Positions 8,200-15,237 of a DNA stretch of 64,000 bases are shown in pieces. Position 1 is the first letter of the stretch. Every line of letters starts with the position of its first letter. The notes under the pieces are model-generated. The model was not told the DNA's origin. It worked only from the letters and a program-made list of their open reading frames with translations, and did no database searches. The position numbers were made by a program, and so were the translations under genes. Origin of the DNA: Streptosporangium sp. NBC_01495 (GTDB taxonomy: Bacteria > Actinomycetota > Actinomycetes > Streptosporangiales > Streptosporangiaceae). The stretch spans positions 3,658,001 through 3,722,000 of the forward strand of contig NZ_CP109430.1 of NCBI RefSeq assembly GCF_036250735.1, written 5' to 3'.

Positions 8200-9465
8200 A
8201 TGACATCCCTTCCCATGCCCGAGACCCAGGCCCCCTGGCCCGCCAGGGACGCGCTCCGCGTCACGGGGGTGCGGCCGATCGTCACCGCCCCCGAGGGCGT
8301 GCCCCTCGTGGTGGTCCGCGTCGACACCAGCGATCCCGGCCTGTACGGCCTGGGCTGCGCGACCTTCACCCAGCGGTTCCACGCCGTGGCCGCCGCGGTG
8401 GAACACCACGTCGGCCCCCTCCTGATCGGCCGCCACCCCGCCGACATCGAGGACATCACCAGGATGGTGCACTTCTCCTCCTACTGGAGGGGCGGCCCGG
8501 TCCTGAACAGCGCTCTGTCGGGGGTGGACCAGGCGCTCTGGGACATCGCGGGCAAGCGCGCGGGCATGCCCGTGTACGAACTCCTCGGCGGGCGGGTGCG
8601 CGCCGCGGCCGACACCTACCTGCACGCGGGCGCGGCCACCGTGGAGGAGACGATCGAGGAGGCCCAGGCGATCCTGGCGTCCGGATACCGCCACGTGCGG
8701 CTTCAGGCGGGGGCGCCTGGGCTCGGCCACTACGGCTCGCCGGGCTCGCCGGGCGGCTATCCCGGCTCCCCGTACCCCGACGGGTGGGACGTGCAGCGCT
8801 ACCTGCGCGACACCCCGAAGCTGTTCGAGCGGGCCCGCCGGGAGCTGGGGGAGGAGCCGGGCCTGATGCACGACGTGCACTCGCGGCTCACTCCCAAGCA
8901 GGCGATCGCCCTCGCGCGGGCGCTCGAACCGTACCGGCTCTTCTTCCTGGAGGATCCGATAGCGCCGGAGTTCTACGACCGCCTGCCCGAGGTCCGCGAG
9001 GCCGCCCCGATGCCCATCGCGGCGGGCGAACAGCTCAGCTCCGTCGCCGACGCGGCCAGGATCGTCCGCGAGGGCGGCGTCGACCTGCTGCGGCTGCACG
9101 TCTCGTCGGTGGGCGGGCTCACCCCCGCCCGCAAGCTGGTCGCGCTCTGCGAGCTGACCGGCGTGGGCACCGCCTGGCACTCGCCCGCGGACGTCTCGCC
9201 GGTGGGCGCCGCCGCCAACGTGGCGCTCGACGTGACCACCCCCGCCTTCCAGATCCAGGAGGGGCACATCTATCCGGAGGCCGTCCACGAGGTCTTCCCC
9301 GGCACGATCGGCCCCGTCAACGGATACCTCTACCCGAACGACGCGCCCGGCTGGGGGGTCGACCTGGACGAGACGCTGGCGGCCAAGTATCCGCCGCTGG
9401 AGCACCTCCACGAGCGCTGGTCGGCCCGGGTGCGCCGGCCCGACGGCGGCATCGAGCCGCCCTGA
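8200..9465 (+). CDS. Enolase-superfamily sugar-acid dehydratase (ManD/RspA group)
   Basis: A 421-residue enzyme of the mandelate racemase/muconate lactonising superfamily. The N-terminal capping domain (about 20-135) precedes a TIM barrel with metal ligands D225 (HDVHSRLTP), E251 (FFLEDP) and E277 (AAGEQ). H227 of the D-x-H motif matches the catalytic His typical of mannonate/gluconate dehydratases, which convert an aldonate to a 2-keto-3-deoxy acid. A Gly/Ser/Pro-rich loop (about 175-195) is longer than expected. Linkage to a sugar importer supports use of an imported sugar acid; the exact isomer is unknown. Confidence 0.85.
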   Translation: MTSLPMPETQAPWPARDALRVTGVRPIVTAPEGVPLVVVRVDTSDPGLYGLGCATFTQRFHAVAAAVEHHVGPLLIGRHPADIEDITRMVHFSSYWRGGPVLNSALSGVDQALWDIAGKRAGMPVYELLGGRVRAAADTYLHAGAATVEETIEEAQAILASGYRHVRLQAGAPGLGHYGSPGSPGGYPGSPYPDGWDVQRYLRDTPKLFERARRELGEEPGLMHDVHSRLTPKQAIALARALEPYRLFFLEDPIAPEFYDRLPEVREAAPMPIAAGEQLSSVADAARIVREGGVDLLRLHVSSVGGLTPARKLVALCELTGVGTAWHSPADVSPVGAAANVALDVTTPAFQIQEGHIYPEAVHEVFPGTIGPVNGYLYPNDAPGWGVDLDETLAAKYPPLEHLHERWSARVRRPDGGIEPP

Positions 9466-9499
9466 GAAACTTATAGTGGGTGTAAGGAGTGTGTCGATG

Positions 9500-9512
9500 T
9501 AAGATCTGCCCA
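9500..9512 (+). promoter_or_regulatory. Probable leaderless promoter of the TetR-LacI gene
   Basis: A -10-like TAAGAT (9500-9505) sits exactly 6 nt before the A of the start codon, the spacing of leaderless actinobacterial transcripts. The only purine-rich box (AAGGAG, 9484-9489) is 22 nt away, too far to serve as RBS. TGTAAG occurs at 9481 and again at 9498 as a possible direct-repeat binding site. Confidence 0.45.
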
Positions 9513-11431
9513 TGGTCCCGGCACCCTCCGAGGAGCGACCCCCCACGCGGCGTGAGCGGAGGAAAGGGGAGATGCGGCGTGCCATCGCGGGCACGGCCCG
9601 CCGCCTGTTCGCCGAGCGCGGCTTCGAGAGCGTGACGGTGGCCGAGATCGCGGCGGTGGCCGACGTCTCGGCCAAGACCGTCTTCAACCACTTCCCGGTC
9701 AAGGAGCAGATCTTCTTCGAGACCGACCCGCTCGGGTGGCCCGCTCCCGAGCGGGCCCTGCGGGAGCGCGTGACGGGGGAGCGGCCCGTCGACGCGATCC
9801 GCCGCGTCATGTCCCGGCCCGCGACGGACGCCGGGGAGGGCGTGGCCGACGCCGGGGCGGTCGCCGTCCACGCGCGGGTCTACCGCGACAGTCCCGCGCT
9901 GCGCTCGTACTCCAGGGAGATGTTCGCGGAACAGGAACGCGCGCTGCGCGAGGCGATCGAGTCCGGTGCCGGCACGGAGGAACCCGGTGCGGGAAGAGGG
10001 CTCGGGGCCGGGGTGGTGGCCGCGCTCATCCTGGCGGCCGTCCGCGAGGTCTGGGAGTCCACCCTGCTCAGGATCGCCGCCGGCGCCGCCTTCGAGGACG
10101 CGGCGACCCTCGGGCGCCGCGAGCTGGACGCGGCACTCGACCTGCTCTCCCGTGACCGGCCGGACCGCGACTCGCCGGACCGCGACCGGCCGGACCATGA
10201 CCGGCCCGACCACGGCTCGCCGGACCGAGACCCGTCCGACCACGCCCCGCCGGACCTCGCGCGTGGCGGATCGCGGAGGGTCCCGCCGGGGGAGGCGGCG
10301 CGGCTCCCGGCGAACGAGGCGGGCGGGCCTGATCGAGGGGCGGACAGGCCCGCGCGAGGGGCGGACGGGCGGGCTCCGGCGGGGGGCGGGGAGGCCGGCG
10401 CCGGAGGGCGGGACGTCCCCGCGCCGATCCGCGGCGACCGTCCCAGCATCACCAGGGTCGCGCAGCTCGCGGGGGTGAGCGCGACGACGGTGTCGCACGC
10501 GCTGAACGGGCGCCGGCCGGTGGCCGAGGAGACGCGGCGGCGGGTGCTGGCGGCGATCGACCAGCTGGGATACCGGCCCAACGTCCTCGCCCGGGGACTG
10601 CGCACGAGCAGGAGCCAGACGATCGGGCTGATCATCCCGGACATCACCAACCCCTTCTACCCGGCGCTGGCACGCGGGCTTCAGGACGTGCTGGGACCGG
10701 CGGGCTACGACGAGATCATCAGCAACACCGACGGCGACCGGGAGATGGAGCGCGCCGCCATCGAGCAGATGATCGCCCGGCAGGTGGACGGCCTCGCCTT
10801 CGCGGTCTTCCACACGCACGCCGAGGACCTGCTGCCCGTCATCGGGGCGGGCATCCCCGTCGTGCGGCTCGGGGGCCGCCTGGTCCAGGCCGGTGTCGAC
10901 GTCGTGCACAGCGACGACGAGGGCGGGGCCGCCGAGGCCACCCGCTACCTGCTGGAACGCGGCTACCGCAGGATCGGCTTCGTCTGTGGCCCGCACGCGG
11001 AGGGGCCCGCGGCCGAGCGCGTCGCGGGCTACCGTTCCGCGCTGCTGGCCGCCGGCGCGGACGCCGATCCCCGGCTCGTGGCGCACACGCACTTCAGCCG
11101 GGCGGGCGGCTCCTCGGGCACCGCCCGGCTGCTCGACCTGCCGGACCCCCCGGACGCCGTGCTGTGCGCCAATGACATCATGGCCATCGGCGCGCTCGAC
11201 AGGGCCGGGGAACGGGGGCTGCGCGTGCCCGCGGACCTGGCCGTCATGGGGTTCGACGACATCGAGGCGGCGAGCCTCGTCTCGCCGGGACTGACCACCA
11301 TGGCCAACCCGGCCAGGGAGATCGGCCAGGCCTGTGCCCGCCGCCTGCTGGAACGGCTGCGGGGCGGGACGGCGGAGTCCTCCGCCGAGACGGTCATCCC
11401 GGCCCGGCTGGTCCGCCGCCGATCGGCCTGA
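9512..11431 (+). CDS. TetR-LacI fusion transcriptional regulator
   Basis: A single 639-residue frame carries two complete one-component regulators. Residues about 10-60 are a TetR HTH (GFESVTVAEIAAVADVSAKT, then VFNHFPVKEQIF), followed by a TetR-like helical C-terminal domain to about 213. Residues 216-250 are seven pentapeptide units of type (R/S/P)PD(R/H)D, followed by a Gly/Ala/Arg linker. Residues 312-639 are a full LacI protein: HTH SITRVAQLAGVSATTVSHAL, hinge, and periplasmic-binding-like effector domain with CANDIMAIGALD and VMGFDDIEAA. There is no ATG, GTG or TTG in frame just before the LacI part, so separate translation is unlikely. It sits between the dehydratase and the sugar importer, which it likely controls, perhaps with two ligands and two operator types. 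Confidence 0.9.
   Translation: MVPAPSEERPPTRRERRKGEMRRAIAGTARRLFAERGFESVTVAEIAAVADVSAKTVFNHFPVKEQIFFETDPLGWPAPERALRERVTGERPVDAIRRVMSRPATDAGEGVADAGAVAVHARVYRDSPALRSYSREMFAEQERALREAIESGAGTEEPGAGRGLGAGVVAALILAAVREVWESTLLRIAAGAAFEDAATLGRRELDAALDLLSRDRPDRDSPDRDRPDHDRPDHGSPDRDPSDHAPPDLARGGSRRVPPGEAARLPANEAGGPDRGADRPARGADGRAPAGGGEAGAGGRDVPAPIRGDRPSITRVAQLAGVSATTVSHALNGRRPVAEETRRRVLAAIDQLGYRPNVLARGLRTSRSQTIGLIIPDITNPFYPALARGLQDVLGPAGYDEIISNTDGDREMERAAIEQMIARQVDGLAFAVFHTHAEDLLPVIGAGIPVVRLGGRLVQAGVDVVHSDDEGGAAEATRYLLERGYRRIGFVCGPHAEGPAAERVAGYRSALLAAGADADPRLVAHTHFSRAGGSSGTARLLDLPDPPDAVLCANDIMAIGALDRAGERGLRVPADLAVMGFDDIEAASLVSPGLTTMANPAREIGQACARRLLERLRGGTAESSAETVIPARLVRRRSA
10157..10261 (+). repeat. 15-bp tandem repeat in regulator linker
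   Basis: Seven degenerate 15-bp units encode RPDRD, SPDRD, RPDHD, RPDHG, SPDRD, PSDHA and PPDLA, which form the first part of the linker joining the TetR and LacI halves. The charged, Pro-rich composition predicts an extended flexible tether. Confidence 0.9.
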
Positions 11432-11903
11432 ACACGCCGTCGTACGTGCTGCCGAACGCTTCGTCGCGCGTGCGGCCGGGGTGCGCTGGCGTGCCCGCGA
11501 GGCCCCGGCCGGGAGCGGCGGCGTCGTCCTCGCCGGGGCCGCCCCGGCCGCACCGTGTTCCGCCGCGACCAGCCGGGCGCATGGCCGGGTGCCCGGCCGT
11601 CCCTCCTTCGCTCCGGTGTGACCCTTGACACGCGCTGTGTTGCGTGTAAGTTTCGGAACCAATCTTAAATCTTAACGATTTGCGTGGACATCGCCTCGTG
11701 ATCCGGATTCCCGCCGGGGCACGGGCGAGAGCCCGGACTCATCCTCCGCGACCCCCCGAGGAAGTGACGATGCCGATGCCAACCGGCCCGTACCGATCAC
11801 CTGACCGCGCCCGCCGGGTGCCGGAGCCCGCCAGACACCTGAGCACCGGACCGTCCTGTGCGGACCGTGCCGCACGCATCGCAGCAGTGGGGAAGGAATC
11901 GAC
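11432..11903. other. Intergenic region before sugar importer operon
   Basis: The 472 bp hold a good promoter/operator (11625-11680) and a long 5' leader. A 45-codon frame with RBS-like GAGGAAG (11770-11907) ends in an ATGA overlap with the binding-protein gene. Its third-position GC (about 70 %) is clearly below that of neighbouring genes, so it is left uncalled. Confidence 0.5.
11625..11680 (+). promoter_or_regulatory. Promoter and operator of sugar ABC operon
   Basis: TTGACA (11625-11630) and TAAGTT (11647-11652) are separated by 16 bp. Just downstream, AATCTTAAATCTTAACGATT (11661-11680) is an imperfect inverted repeat (AATC-TTAA-ATC-TTAA-C-GATT) placed where a repressor would block transcription. 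The neighbouring TetR-LacI protein is the obvious candidate binder. Confidence 0.65.
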
Positions 11904-13304
11904 ATGAGAGCAGGCAAGCGGGTCCTCACCACCGCACTGGCGCTCGCGGTGGGACTCACCGCGGCCGCCTGCGCGGGCGGCGGGCAGAGCGGTGGCCAGA
12001 CCGGTGATCAGGGCGGGCAGGCGGCCGGCCAGACGCTGAAGATGTGGACGTTCAAGCGGACTCACGCCGACGCCCTGACCAAGGCGGCCGAGCAGTTCAA
12101 GAGCGAGACGGGCATCTCCGTCACCATCGAGGCGGTCACCCCCGACGACGTGTTCGTCAGCAAGGTGCAGAGCGCCGCGCAGACCGGCGACCTGCCGGAC
12201 GTGCTGGAGATGCACGCGGGCGGCGAGGACCTTGAGATGGGCTCCTCGGGGCTGCTGGTCGACCTGGCCGCCGACGTCTCCGACGCCTGGAAGCAGCGGC
12301 TGCTGCCGACCACCCGCGATGCCGGGCTGATGACCCAGCAGCGGATCGACCTCGCGGCCAACGACTCGCCGTACAAGCAGGTCAAGGCGGGCACCCTGTT
12401 CAGCGTGCCGTTCACGGCCGGCGCGTTCGGCATCGTCTACGCCAACAAGGAGAAGCTGAAGGCCGCCGGACTCGACCCCGACACGCCGCCGAAGACGTGG
12501 GAGGACTTCCTCGCCGCGCTCAAGACGACCACGGACAAGGACCCGAAGCAGGGCGGCCTCTCCCTGGGCCTGAAGGTCAGCCAGACCGGCTACAACTGGG
12601 CCTACCAGCCGCTCGCCTACTCCTACCTGGGCAAGGAGAGGTTCCGGGCGCTGTTCGCCAAGGGCACCGCGCAGGGCTTCGGCTCGCCCGACGGGGTCAA
12701 GACGCTGGACCTGTACAGCAAGCTCACCCCGTACTGGATGCCCGGTACGACATCGCTCGGCATCGACGAGGCGGACGTCGCCTTCGCGCAGGGCAAGTCC
12801 GCCTTCAACGTCGGAGGAACCTTCACCCTGGCGTTCCTCGCGCAGAACGGGATGACCCCCGACAAGGTGCTCGCCTTCCCGATCCCGCCGTCCACCGAGG
12901 GACTCAACAAGGAGATCGTGATGGCGCCCCTGGCGCTCACTTCCCTCGGCGTCACCGCCACCAGCAAGAACCGGGAGGCGGCGGTCAAGTGGCTCGACTT
13001 CGTGACCTCGCCCAAGGGCGCGGGCATCGTCGCGAAGACCTCGCTCGACCTGCCGGCGACCGACCTGGGCACGGAGGCGGAGACTCTGCTCGGGCCCGAC
13101 CTCGCGTCGCTGCAGAAGTACTTCACCGGCGCCCCGGAGGCCACCTACGACGCCGGTGACACCACCCTCTTCCCCTCCGACTACGACCAGGTCAAGCCCG
13201 GGAACCTGATGGTCAGGCTGACGCCGCTAAAGGAGGTCACCCCGCAGCAGGCCGGGTCGGAGATGGACAAGGTCATGGGCTCCATGTGGAAGTCCACACA
13301 GTGA
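11904..13304 (+). CDS. Sugar ABC transporter substrate-binding lipoprotein
   Basis: A 466-residue family-1 extracellular solute-binding protein. The signal peptide ends in a lipobox (TAAAC, Cys about 24), followed by a Gly/Gln-rich tether (GGGQSGGQTGDQGGQ) and the mature domain (LKMWTFKRTHADALTKAAEQF). It would capture a sugar at the outer face of the membrane and deliver it to the two permeases downstream, whose first gene overlaps its stop by 4 bp. RBS GGAAGGAA supports the start. No ATPase is encoded in the operon. Substrate unknown; context suggests an acidic sugar or oligosaccharide. Confidence 0.9.
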   Translation: MRAGKRVLTTALALAVGLTAAACAGGGQSGGQTGDQGGQAAGQTLKMWTFKRTHADALTKAAEQFKSETGISVTIEAVTPDDVFVSKVQSAAQTGDLPDVLEMHAGGEDLEMGSSGLLVDLAADVSDAWKQRLLPTTRDAGLMTQQRIDLAANDSPYKQVKAGTLFSVPFTAGAFGIVYANKEKLKAAGLDPDTPPKTWEDFLAALKTTTDKDPKQGGLSLGLKVSQTGYNWAYQPLAYSYLGKERFRALFAKGTAQGFGSPDGVKTLDLYSKLTPYWMPGTTSLGIDEADVAFAQGKSAFNVGGTFTLAFLAQNGMTPDKVLAFPIPPSTEGLNKEIVMAPLALTSLGVTATSKNREAAVKWLDFVTSPKGAGIVAKTSLDLPATDLGTEAETLLGPDLASLQKYFTGAPEATYDAGDTTLFPSDYDQVKPGNLMVRLTPLKEVTPQQAGSEMDKVMGSMWKSTQ

Positions 13305-14275
13305 GCACCCTCACCACTGAGGATCGCGCGGGGCGGCTCCCTGTGGAGTCGCCCCGCCGCGGCCCCGGTCGCGGCCGGGGCCGCTGGGGGCGGTGGCTGA
13401 CCGGGTGGGCCTTCGTCCTGCCTGCGGTGGCGTTGTTCCTGCTGATGGGGGTCTACACCATCGGCACCGGCCTGGCGCTGAGCTTCGCCAAGTGGAACGG
13501 GCTCACCCCCGAGTGGATCTGGGTCGGCTTCCAGAACTACCTCGACCTGCTGTACGTCGACCCGGTGCTCGCCCCCGAGCTGCGCCGGGCCGCCTGGAAC
13601 ACCTTCCAGGTCATGGTGGCCGTCCCGGCGCTCACGGTGGCCATCTCGCTCCCGCTCGCGGTCGCGCTGAACTCCGTCCGGCGGCTGCGCGGGGTGCTCC
13701 GCTCGGTGTACTTCCTGCCCTACGTCACGACCGGCATCGCGGTCTACTACGCCTGGCGCTACGTGCTGGAGCCGGACGGGGCGATCAACGTGCTCCTGCG
13801 GTCCGTCGGCCTGGGCAGCCTGTCGCAGCCGCAGGGCTTTCTCGGCAATCCGGACACCGCGCTTCCCACGCTGATCCTGGTCCTGGTCTGGTCGAGCGTT
13901 CCCGTCGCCACCCTGCTCTACCTCAGCGGGCTGCAGGCCATCGACCCCAACGTGATCGAGGCCGCGCACATCGACGGGGCCGCGCCGCGCCAGGTGCTGC
14001 GCCGCATCGTCTGGCCGCTGCTGACCCCCCTCACCGCGGCCATCGTGCTGCTCGGCGTGCGGGACGCGCTGCACGGCTTCCAGATCTTCCTGATCATGAC
14101 GAACGGCGGGCCCGGCGGGCACACCGACGTGCTCGGCCTGCAGGTCTACCGGCTCTCGTTCATGAAGGAACTCGCCCAGACCCTGGGGATGGCCAGCGCG
14201 CTGGGCTGGATGCTCTTCGCCGGCGCCCTGCTGCTCACCCTGGTCAACGCGCGCTTGCTCAGGAGGATCCGATGA
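13301..14275 (+). CDS. Sugar ABC transporter permease (MalF type)
   Basis: A 324-residue membrane protein with about six TM helices and the EAA loop that contacts the ATPase (VIEAAHIDGAAPRQVLRRIVWPLL, about residues 218-241). An Arg/Gly-rich N-terminal tail (RRGPGRGRGRWGRW) is unusual but consistent with a cytoplasmic, positively charged end. GTG at 13301 overlaps the binding-protein stop (GTGA) and has GGAAG 8 nt upstream; an in-frame ATG at 13286 is an alternative. Stop overlaps the next permease start by 4 bp. Confidence 0.9.
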   Translation: MSTLTTEDRAGRLPVESPRRGPGRGRGRWGRWLTGWAFVLPAVALFLLMGVYTIGTGLALSFAKWNGLTPEWIWVGFQNYLDLLYVDPVLAPELRRAAWNTFQVMVAVPALTVAISLPLAVALNSVRRLRGVLRSVYFLPYVTTGIAVYYAWRYVLEPDGAINVLLRSVGLGSLSQPQGFLGNPDTALPTLILVLVWSSVPVATLLYLSGLQAIDPNVIEAAHIDGAAPRQVLRRIVWPLLTPLTAAIVLLGVRDALHGFQIFLIMTNGGPGGHTDVLGLQVYRLSFMKELAQTLGMASALGWMLFAGALLLTLVNARLLRRIR

Positions 14276-15096
14276 TCGGGTCGCGCATCGTGAAGACCAT
14301 CGCCCGCACCGCCCTGGTGGTGTACGCGCTCATCAGCCTGTACCCGTTCCTGTGGATGCTGTCCGGCGCCTTCAAGACCAGGGAGGAGATCCTGCGGAGC
14401 GGCAACCTCATCCCGGAGAACCCCACCCTGGACACCCTGGTGTCCACGTGGAGCCGCCTGCACTTCTTCGACTACTTCCTCAACAGCCTCCAGGTCACCG
14501 CGATGACCGTCGTCGGGGTGCTGGTGGTCTACAGCCTCGCCTCGTACGCCTTCGCGGTGCTGGACTTCCCCGGCAGGAAGGTGCTTTTCTGGTTCTTCGT
14601 CTCGCTGCTGTTCGTCCCGGGCATCACGGTGCTGCTCCCCGTGGTGATCCTGGAGAAGGACCTCGGCATCCTGGGCTCGCACCTGGGGCTGGTCCTGCCG
14701 TTCGTCAACGGCACCGCCCCGCTGACGGTGCTGCTGCTCACCAACGGCTTCGGCTCGATCCCCCGGGAGCTGCGCGAGGCCGCCCGTGCGGACGGGGCGC
14801 GGGAGTTCCGGATCTTCTGGTCGGTCTACCTGCCGCTGGCCCGCCCGACCCTCATCACGGTCGCGGTGCTGACGGCGGTGCCGACCTGGAACGAGTACGT
14901 CCTGACGCGGGTGTCCCTCAACGACCCCTCCCTCTACACCCTGCCGCTCGGCCTGGAGACCCTGCTGTCGGGTAACGTGCCGCACTACAACGAGGTCATG
15001 GCCGCGTCCCTGATCATCGTCATCCCGGTCATCGCGCTCTTCCTCCTCCTGCAGCGCTACTTCGTCAACGGCCTCGTGGGGGCTGTCAAGGGCTGA
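14272..15096 (+). CDS. Sugar ABC transporter permease (MalG type)
   Basis: A 274-residue partner permease with six TM helices and the EAA motif RELREAARADGAREFRIFW (about 163-181). The start at 14272 overlaps the upstream stop (ATGA) and is preceded by GGAGGATCC, a good RBS. This closes the operon; a strong hairpin follows. With no ATPase gene nearby, the importer must use a shared ATPase encoded elsewhere, as in MsiK-type systems of actinomycetes. Confidence 0.9.
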   Translation: MIGSRIVKTIARTALVVYALISLYPFLWMLSGAFKTREEILRSGNLIPENPTLDTLVSTWSRLHFFDYFLNSLQVTAMTVVGVLVVYSLASYAFAVLDFPGRKVLFWFFVSLLFVPGITVLLPVVILEKDLGILGSHLGLVLPFVNGTAPLTVLLLTNGFGSIPRELREAARADGAREFRIFWSVYLPLARPTLITVAVLTAVPTWNEYVLTRVSLNDPSLYTLPLGLETLLSGNVPHYNEVMAASLIIVIPVIALFLLLQRYFVNGLVGAVKG

Positions 15097-15103
15097 TCCC
15101 CAG

Positions 15104-15151
15104 GGCAGGGCGGCCCGCCTCCGGCGGGGTGGGGCGGGCCGCCCGCCTGCC
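15104..15151. terminator. Strong bidirectional terminator hairpin
   Basis: The arm 15104-15119 pairs with 15133-15151: a 12-bp perfect core containing GGCGGCCCGC/GCGGGCCGCC and four further pairs beyond a 3-nt bulge, around a 13-nt loop. It lies between convergent operon ends. Confidence 0.7.
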
Positions 15152-15158
15152 AGGGGGG

Positions 15159-15237
15159 CTCGGAGCCGGTTGACGCGTACGGCGTCGGCGACTGTTCGGG
15201 GAGCTCGGAGCCGGGTGGGGCGTACGGTCCGGGGAGC
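15159..15237. repeat. Degenerate duplications of the amidase gene 3' end
   Basis: Read on the minus strand, the last 30-40 bp of the amidase gene (encoding VADAVRLTRL-stop) recur downstream as a recognisable copy (about 15162-15196, VADAVRVNRL) and a shorter one (about 15205-15237). They are noncoding leftovers of tandem duplication across the stop codon. Confidence 0.7.
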
